Positions 6,878-11,871 of a DNA stretch of 11,871 nucleotides are shown here, piece after piece (positions within the stretch are counted from its first letter, which is position 1; every line of letters begins with the position of its first letter). Source of the stretch: an uncultured Bacteroides sp. (lineage in GTDB: Bacteria; Bacteroidota; Bacteroidia; Bacteroidales; Bacteroidaceae); the NCBI GenBank assembly GCA_900557355.1, contig USSR01000149.1, positions 1-11,871 of the forward strand. The letters are read 5' to 3'. Both the position numbers and the translations under genes were made by a program. Under the pieces are notes generated by a model. The model was not told where the DNA came from. It ran no database searches and saw nothing but the letters and a program-made list of their open reading frames with translations.

Positions 6878-7513
6878 ATGGGAACTATCAAAAAAGGCAT
6901 CCTCGGAGGTGTCTCCGGGAAAGTAGGAACAATAGTAGGTGTTCACTGGAAATCAAACTATTATATACGTGCACATGCTGCCAAAGTCAGCAACCCGCGC
7001 ACACCCAAACAACAGGAACAACGGGGAAAATTTGCTACGGCATTCGGTTTTCTGAAGACAATCAAACCTTTCATACGCATCGGTTATAAAGAATTTACAG
7101 AAGAAAAATCAGCGTATAACGCCGCTATGTCCTATATGCTGAAGAAGGTAGTGATAAATAGCGAAAAGGAAATTACGATTGACTTCAACCGTGTACTGGT
7201 ATCTACAGGAAGCCTCATGCCGGTGTTCGAAGGTACGGCTACGGCATCAGAAGGCAAAATGTTTTTTAACTGGAAGGATAATAGCGGCATGGGCAATGCA
7301 GAAGACACAGACATAACTATGGTTCTGGCGTACAACAAAGACAAAGGAATGGCTGTCTATGACACCGAAGCCGGTTTTCGCCAGGACGAAGCTGCCGAAC
7401 TAATGATTCCTGATGAATGGCAAGATGATGAACTGATAGCTTATCTCAGTTTTCGTAGTGCTGATGGCAGCAGCGTGGCAAATAGTGTGCGTATGGCAAT
7501 ACGCAAAAGATGA
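6878..7513 (+). CDS. DUF6266 family protein, function unknown
   Basis: This 211-residue soluble protein has no signal peptide or membrane segment. The N terminus is the family hallmark: a glycine-rich start (MGTIKKGILGGVSGKVGTIVG) followed by a Trp-Lys step, then SNPRTPKQQEQRGKFATAF, where NPRT-P-xQ-xQR is the strongly conserved part. The rest (about 105-211) alternates short beta-strand-like segments with W, N and D-rich turns (FFNWKDNSGMGNAEDTD, MVLAYNKDKGM, LIAYLSFRSADGSS), suggesting a beta-sandwich or Ig-like half. I recognise it as DUF6266, a Bacteroidetes family with no known role; I would not assign a function. A fair ribosome-binding site (AAGGA, 6 bases before the ATG) supports this start. 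It is the only plus-strand gene in the window and converges on the ATPase gene, with 22 bases between stop codons and no obvious terminator in the gap. Confidence 0.8.
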   Translation: MGTIKKGILGGVSGKVGTIVGVHWKSNYYIRAHAAKVSNPRTPKQQEQRGKFATAFGFLKTIKPFIRIGYKEFTEEKSAYNAAMSYMLKKVVINSEKEITIDFNRVLVSTGSLMPVFEGTATASEGKMFFNWKDNSGMGNAEDTDITMVLAYNKDKGMAVYDTEAGFRQDEAAELMIPDEWQDDELIAYLSFRSADGSSVANSVRMAIRKR

Positions 7514-7535
7514 AGCATCAGAAAAATTTTACCTA

Positions 7536-8831
7536 TCAGGAAAACGGGGCCTCAATCCCATACAAAGGAATATTTGTCATCCAATCTTCTTTATGATAGG
7601 GAAGCATGGAGGTCCGAACCGCTAATTGGGGCTGATATTTTTCACAAAACAACTTGAAGCTCCGGGCGCGCACATTGTTTTCGGCTTTCACCTCTATAGG
7701 AATAACCTCAGCACCACGTTGTATAACAAAGTCAACTTCTGCCGTACTGCGTTCATTGGTCCAATAACCTATATAGTCTTCACTCCGAAGGCGCAATTGC
7801 TGCATGACATATTGCTCGGTCAGCGCTCCTTTGAATTCTGTGAATATTCGTTCCTTCTCAATCAAAACACGGACATCCAGAGAAGTCATAGCAGCCAATA
7901 GGCCGACATCTAATAAAAACAGTTTGAATACCGGTAAGTCCTGATAAACGATCAGAGGCATATCCGGTTTAGAGATACGTTGAGACTTTAAAAAAAGTCC
8001 GCAGTTACATAACCACTCTATCGCAAGCTCAAAATCTTTGGCTCGTGCTCCCTCTCGAAGGACACCGTAAACAAATTTCTTGTTTTCTTTTGCCAGTTGA
8101 GAGGGAATACTACGCCAAACCATTTGTATACGAGGTACCACCTCAAGAGGTGCGTGTTTGGAAAAGTCGGCTTCGTAAGCATTCAGTATTTCCCGTTGCA
8201 CCTGGCGCACTTGGCTGAAGTCATTGGTCTGGAGGTAAGTTTTCACAACTTCCGGCATACCACCTACATAGAGATAAGTCTTTAAGTATTCCACCAGTTT
8301 TTGATGGAAAACAGATATTGTCTCCCAATCACCTTTCAACAGAGTTTCAACAAGTTGTCCTTCATTCATCGCACGCAAAAATTCCCTGAATGACAAGGGA
8401 CGCATATCCAAGAAATTCACTTTACCCACCGGAAAGGATACTTGAGAATGCAGCCCCATACCCAGCAAAGAACCAGCTGCCACAACATGATATTGAGGAG
8501 CATCTTCACAGAAGTACTTTAAAGAGGTCAGTCCTCGTTCGGCAGCTTGCACTTCGTCAAAAACGATTAACGTATCTTCAGGCGTTATCCGGGTTTGAGC
8601 ATATATTTGCAGGGTTTGAATAATGCGATTTATATCAAAGTCCTTCAAAAACATGTCCTGCAAAGTTATTGCATTTTCAAAGTTGACATATACACATTGA
8701 CGATATTGTGTTCTGCCAAATTCCTTTAACAGCCACGTTTTACCAACCTGACGAGCACCTCGCACGATAAGAGGTTTACGAGTTGACTTATTTTTCCATG
8801 CTATCAAATCCTGTAATGTATCTCTATCCAT
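7536..8831 (-). CDS. AAA ATPase with C-terminal DUF4143 domain
   Basis: This 431-residue P-loop ATPase belongs to the family with an AAA_14 ATPase domain followed by DUF4143. Walker A is GARQVGKT (residues 25-32), Walker B LIVFDE (88-93), and VVAAGSLLG (116-124) follows in the sensor-1 position. The C-terminal half carries GALTEQYV (335-342), then AEVDFVI (Asp367) and PIEVKAE (Glu380, Lys382). This E...D...ExK arrangement resembles the PD-(D/E)XK nuclease fold seen in DUF4143 proteins. Homologues are common in bacterial and archaeal genomes and often vary between strains. They are usually annotated only as ATP-binding proteins; no specific role can be claimed. The gene has its own Bacteroides-type promoter and a phased dyad array directly upstream, and it converges with the DUF6266 gene. 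It lies immediately after comEC in the same direction but is separated by about 160 bases, so it is probably an independent unit rather than an extension of rpe-comEC. Confidence 0.9.
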   Translation of the reverse strand: MDRDTLQDLIAWKNKSTRKPLIVRGARQVGKTWLLKEFGRTQYRQCVYVNFENAITLQDMFLKDFDINRIIQTLQIYAQTRITPEDTLIVFDEVQAAERGLTSLKYFCEDAPQYHVVAAGSLLGMGLHSQVSFPVGKVNFLDMRPLSFREFLRAMNEGQLVETLLKGDWETISVFHQKLVEYLKTYLYVGGMPEVVKTYLQTNDFSQVRQVQREILNAYEADFSKHAPLEVVPRIQMVWRSIPSQLAKENKKFVYGVLREGARAKDFELAIEWLCNCGLFLKSQRISKPDMPLIVYQDLPVFKLFLLDVGLLAAMTSLDVRVLIEKERIFTEFKGALTEQYVMQQLRLRSEDYIGYWTNERSTAEVDFVIQRGAEVIPIEVKAENNVRARSFKLFCEKYQPQLAVRTSMLPYHKEDWMTNIPLYGIEAPFS

Positions 8832-8855
8832 ATCATTATCATCTATTTATAGACA

Positions 8856-8886
8856 CAAAGATAGAATATAATAAAGAAAAAGACAA
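8856..8886 (-). promoter_or_regulatory. Bacteroides-type promoter for the AAA/DUF4143 ATPase gene
   Basis: On the minus strand a TTG (8886-8884) is followed after exactly 20 bases by TATCTTTG (8863-8856), matching the Bacteroides -33/-7 consensus (TTTG, about 19-21 bases, TAnnTTTG). The -7 box ends 24 bases before the ATG at 8831. The first copy of the dyad array (8887-8902) directly abuts the -33 element, so a protein bound there could block or recruit RNA polymerase. Confidence 0.7.
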
Positions 8887-8968
8887 TTATATCTTGATAA
8901 AAATGTGACCTAAACACACTTTTATCAAGATAAAAAGGTGTGTATTTGACATTTTTATCAAGATAAAA
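8887..8968. repeat. Three 16-bp dyad motifs with centres exactly 33 bp apart
   Basis: The motif TTTTATC-AA-GATAAAA occurs at 8920-8935 and 8953-8968. A copy in opposite orientation, with one base changed in the outer arm, lies at 8887-8902. Each has 7-base arms around a non-palindromic AA/TT centre (6 of 7 pairs in the first copy). The centres are at about 8894.5, 8927.5 and 8960.5, i.e. two gaps of exactly 33 bp, about three helical turns. Bases 8890-8906 and 8949-8965 are also a perfect 17-bp inverted repeat of each other. Flanks carry CAC/GTG triplets. The array fills most of the gap between the comEC stop and the ATPase promoter. Best reading: an operator array for a dimeric DNA-binding protein. 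Confidence 0.75.
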
Positions 8969-8992
8969 GTGTAATCACAAAGTCTATGCCCT

Positions 8993-11140
8993 CTACAAAC
9001 GAATACAAAACGCTCCCCTCTCTTTCAAAGAAATATAAGGAATAGCCAAACGGGAGCAATCCTCTCTAAGGATGTCACTACGATAATCAGAAAGGGAAGT
9101 ATCCAGAATAACAGTCCGGATACGGAACAAGGTAGTTAGTTCTTCGATGCGCCCTTTATAACCTTTAGAAATATACAGATAATCAATAGTTAAAGGACGA
9201 CTCGAAATTTTATGCCGCCAGCGGGCATCGTGAAGCAAACAAATCCGCTTACCGGCATAAGAAACAATATGGTTATGGAAAGCCAAACCAGAGGTAGCAT
9301 AATCACCGGTCAATACTTCGGGAGCGGAAAGACGCTGATGATTCCAGTTCGGAGAAAGCGCACGATACAAACGGGATACATCCGGCAAGCTATCGGCACA
9401 GGCCAACCAGGACTTTCCATTAGCGGCAAGGCAATGAACAGCAGGACAGTTACGCACGTTATAAAAGGTAATACTGCACTGAGGAACAGACAAACTAACC
9501 GAAACTGTATGATAAGTAGTAAGAAGAAGTAAACAACACAAAGAAAAATAGATGCTACGGGAAGTACGAAGAGAAAAACTCCTGAACAGAGACAAAAGAA
9601 AAATATAAAACAGCATTATTTCCCAACATTCCGTCCAGAGTCCATCAATGGAAGACACGGGAAATTGTTCTATACGGCGTAGAACATGATTCTGGCTACT
9701 TAGTAATATATTGACAACAGATGCAAATCCTTGTTGTAGAAAAGGGAAAGGAGTCAGAATAAGCATAAAAACAGCAGAATATAAAATCAACGTTACCATA
9801 GGAATTACCCACAAGTTCGTTAGCAGAAAATGAGTTGAGAAACGGGAGAAATAAAGAATAACCAAAGGAGCCGTACCAATTTGCGCAGCAATAGAAACTG
9901 TCAACAGGCCCCAAATGTAACGAGGAATACGATGTCGTACGGAAAGTAAGTTATAAAGTTTGGGTTGAATGAGTAAGATAGAAGCTACTGCAACAAAAGA
10001 TAATTGAAAACCGACATCAAACAGCCAAAGCGGATTATAAAGCAGCATCAGAAAAGCAGTAGCAGCCAGAGTATTCAGTGTTAACGGTTTCTCCGGTTGC
10101 AGACTGGATATCGCTAATAAAGAAAACATGATAACAGAACGTACTACAGAAGAAGACAGTCCCGTTAGGAAGGCAAATCCCCATAAAAAAAGAATAATCA
10201 GAAAAAGCCCGAAAGGCTTAAAGTAACTCCACCGCTTCCAAATAAGAGACAAAAGAAAAAAGAGTAAAGCATACAAAAAACCGATATGGAGCCCCGAAAG
10301 AGCCAGCACATGACTGGCACCTGTTATAGAATAAGTCTCCCGGATGTCTTCACTCAGGTTTTCTTTGTCGCCAACCGTGAGAGCGGAAAGTACAGCCAGA
10401 TTATCGCCCTGAAAGCCTAAACGACGATAAAGCCCCAACACTTTTTCCTGATAATCCGAAGCTATCTGACGGAGAGTACGAGAAGCATCATGCCCCACTA
10501 TCCGACAATGTCCGGCAGGGATATAAGCCGTACCAGTACCTCCTTTACGGACAAGATAACGTATATAATCGAATTCATCAGGATTGCCATTATTAACCGG
10601 GGGAGTAAGTCGGGTGCGCACCCACAATCTATCTCCCCGGCTCAATGAAGCAGTAGTAGAATCTTTCGGGAAATAGAACAAGAAAGTATGCTCACGATCA
10701 CTTCTTTGCACAGCCCCTTTTTCCACTCTCCCTTCTAACTGAACCCGACATAAAAGACTTTTTTCCTTCATTTCCGGTTGTTCACTGATAACTGCCTGGT
10801 AAACTGCTGCATCACCTGAAAAAGGGAAATCCACACGATGCAAACGCTTCCCTGATATGCCGGCACCCAAACCAAAGCAACAAAGAAATACAGAAAGACC
10901 ATACAACCAATGAATTCGATATTTACCGGAAAGAAAATAAATGAGAAAGAGTAAAAGGAAACCTACCAAACAAATCCAGACAGGAGAAAACGTGGAAAAC
11001 AAATAAGATGTCTCTTCGGGAATATTTAAGGAAAGCTCTGCGCGCTGTCGGAAGAAGTATGCATCTCCGCATATAATACCCCCTGTCAACGGCATCAAAA
11101 GTCGTAAGAAAGGATGCCGTTGCAGGATGTTGTTTATCAA
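8993..11140 (-). CDS. comEC: ComEC/Rec2-family DNA uptake channel protein
   Basis: This 715-residue protein has the ComEC order: N-terminal membrane segments and a DUF4131/OB-like region (about 10-215, including NPDEFDYIRYLVRKGG), then the Competence channel domain with the motifs VLALSGLHIGFLYALL (278-293), TGLSSSVVRSVIMFS (326-340) and DVGFQLSFVAV (375-385) amid many membrane helices, then a C-terminal soluble domain from about 553. In characterised family members, single-stranded DNA passes the inner membrane through this channel. The C-terminal part looks like a worn metallo-beta-lactamase domain: where the family has a HHGS-type metal motif, this protein reads ISKGYKG (657-663), and no HxHxDH is present. 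The start is a TTG, chosen because LQRHPFLRLLMPL is the usual Bacteroidales N terminus and no ATG exists between it and the preceding stop. It follows rpe by 12 bases in the same frame, so the two genes are probably co-transcribed. Confidence 0.88.
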   Translation of the reverse strand: MINNILQRHPFLRLLMPLTGGIICGDAYFFRQRAELSLNIPEETSYLFSTFSPVWICLVGFLLLFLIYFLSGKYRIHWLYGLSVFLCCFGLGAGISGKRLHRVDFPFSGDAAVYQAVISEQPEMKEKSLLCRVQLEGRVEKGAVQRSDREHTFLFYFPKDSTTASLSRGDRLWVRTRLTPPVNNGNPDEFDYIRYLVRKGGTGTAYIPAGHCRIVGHDASRTLRQIASDYQEKVLGLYRRLGFQGDNLAVLSALTVGDKENLSEDIRETYSITGASHVLALSGLHIGFLYALLFFLLSLIWKRWSYFKPFGLFLIILFLWGFAFLTGLSSSVVRSVIMFSLLAISSLQPEKPLTLNTLAATAFLMLLYNPLWLFDVGFQLSFVAVASILLIQPKLYNLLSVRHRIPRYIWGLLTVSIAAQIGTAPLVILYFSRFSTHFLLTNLWVIPMVTLILYSAVFMLILTPFPFLQQGFASVVNILLSSQNHVLRRIEQFPVSSIDGLWTECWEIMLFYIFLLSLFRSFSLRTSRSIYFSLCCLLLLTTYHTVSVSLSVPQCSITFYNVRNCPAVHCLAANGKSWLACADSLPDVSRLYRALSPNWNHQRLSAPEVLTGDYATSGLAFHNHIVSYAGKRICLLHDARWRHKISSRPLTIDYLYISKGYKGRIEELTTLFRIRTVILDTSLSDYRSDILREDCSRLAIPYISLKERGAFCIRL

Positions 11141-11152
11141 CTGAATGTAAAG

Positions 11153-11803
11153 TTAGAGTTCTTTTAACGAATGTATCATGCCTTCGGGATCAGGAGCTGC
11201 AAATACGGCACTACCTGCAACCAATGCATCTGCACCGGCAGCTATCAAGCGTGCACCTGTCTCCAAATTCACGCCACCATCCACTTCTATCAATGCTTTC
11301 GAACCGGTACTGTCTATCAAAGCACGCAATTCCCGTACTTTCTCAACTGTATGTTCGATAAATTTCTGTCCGCCAAAGCCGGGATTTACACTCATCAGCA
11401 ACACCATATATACATCCTGGATAATATCTTTCAGCATAGCTACAGGAGTAGCAGGATTCAGCGTGACAGCTGGTTGCATACCGGCCTCACGTATTTGTTG
11501 CACTACCCGGTGCAGGTGCGGACATGCTTCAAAATGCACGTTCATGGTGTGTGCCCCCAACGCTTTCACTTCATGAATGAATTTCTCGGGTTGTACTATC
11601 ATCAGATGTACATCCAACGGCTTCTTTGAAATCTTTGCTACGTACTTCAATACGGGAAAACCGAAAGATATATTGGGAACGAACACACCGTCCATAACAT
11701 CAATATGTACCCAGTCGGCTTCACTGCGGTTCAGCATTTCCAGGTCCTTTGCCAGATAAGCGAAATCTGCGGACAGGATTGAAGGAGCTATGATTGGTTT
11801 CAT
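11153..11803 (-). CDS. rpe: Ribulose-phosphate 3-epimerase
   Basis: This 216-residue enzyme interconverts D-ribulose 5-phosphate and D-xylulose 5-phosphate in the cytosolic non-oxidative pentose phosphate pathway. The full set of family motifs is present: APSILSADFAYL (6-17), the metal-site stretch VHIDVMDGVFVPNISFG (32-48, with His33 and the catalytic Asp35), DVHLMIVQPEKFI (63-75, His65), SVNPGFGGQKFI (137-148) and EVDGGVN (172-178, catalytic Asp174). The phosphate-binding end is GADALVAGSAVF. The length is normal for the family and no residue is missing. The ATG at 11803 gives the standard MKPIIAPSILSADF start. It is followed 12 bases later by comEC. The 68 bases upstream up to the window end contain no exact -7 box, so the promoter or an upstream operon gene may lie outside the window. 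Confidence 0.97.
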   Translation of the reverse strand: MKPIIAPSILSADFAYLAKDLEMLNRSEADWVHIDVMDGVFVPNISFGFPVLKYVAKISKKPLDVHLMIVQPEKFIHEVKALGAHTMNVHFEACPHLHRVVQQIREAGMQPAVTLNPATPVAMLKDIIQDVYMVLLMSVNPGFGGQKFIEHTVEKVRELRALIDSTGSKALIEVDGGVNLETGARLIAAGADALVAGSAVFAAPDPEGMIHSLKEL

Positions 11804-11871
11804 AATACACTACATTTCATTGCTGTCCCATTAAAATCTAAAATAGCTCTTTGAAATATTTGAAATTTAGT

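Noticed and set aside
8887..8968. Possible short CRISPR array from the 33-bp periodic repeats
   Set aside because: Only three units, the first in opposite orientation, with 16-bp dyads and no unique 30-base spacers and no cas genes nearby. It looks like an operator array.
8946..8992. Intrinsic terminator for comEC in the dyad region
   Set aside because: The nearest dyad has only a 2-base centre and cannot form a stable hairpin loop, and no T run follows a stem.
11171..11629. Plus-strand open frames opposite rpe (and similar frames opposite comEC and the RND pump)
   Set aside because: They overlap strongly conserved genes on the other strand and have no family signature or ribosome-binding site. 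Treated as antisense shadows.

Overview
The window looks like a chromosomal segment from a Bacteroidales bacterium, most likely Bacteroides or a close relative. Supporting signs are the Bacteroidetes-type promoter in front of the ATPase gene (TATCTTTG with a TTG element 20 bases upstream), two short lipoprotein signals, a 6-bladed beta-propeller lipoprotein, a DUF6266 protein and a DUF2809 protein. Weak or absent Shine-Dalgarno sequences fit as well. The species cannot be fixed by reading alone. Nearly everything is on the minus strand; the DUF6266 gene is the only plus-strand gene.

From left to right in window coordinates, bases 1-4594 hold a three-gene RND efflux operon transcribed right to left: lipoprotein adaptor (3521-4594), inner-membrane RND pump (442-3507) and the start of a TolC-type outer-membrane channel (cut off at base 1). 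The gaps of 13 and 4 bases imply one transcript and one tripartite envelope pump. Its substrate cannot be deduced. Bases 4772-6001 encode a single beta-propeller lipoprotein, with a strong hairpin after it and a repeat array in front of it.

Bases 6137-6514 encode a small DUF2809 membrane protein. The 363-base stretch 6515-6877 has no convincing gene but holds a 25-bp-arm inverted repeat and a second, shorter hairpin. It leads into the DUF6266 gene (6878-7513, plus strand), which converges on an AAA ATPase/DUF4143 gene (7536-8831, minus) with only 22 bases between the stops.

Upstream of the ATPase are a good Bacteroides-type promoter and three near-identical dyad motifs whose centres are exactly 33 bp apart. 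I consider this the most striking non-coding signal in the window. The right end is housekeeping: rpe (11153-11803) followed 12 bases later by comEC (8993-11140), probably co-transcribed. The comEC product keeps the channel domain but has a C-terminal domain without a recognisable metallo-beta-lactamase metal site.

I see no rRNA, tRNA, CRISPR array, transposase, integrase or phage structural gene. I do not see a convincing new multi-gene system. The best candidates for undescribed biology are regulatory: the phased dyads at 8887-8968, the long inverted repeat at 6615-6711 and the 21-bp-phased AACTAA repeats at 6051-6098.
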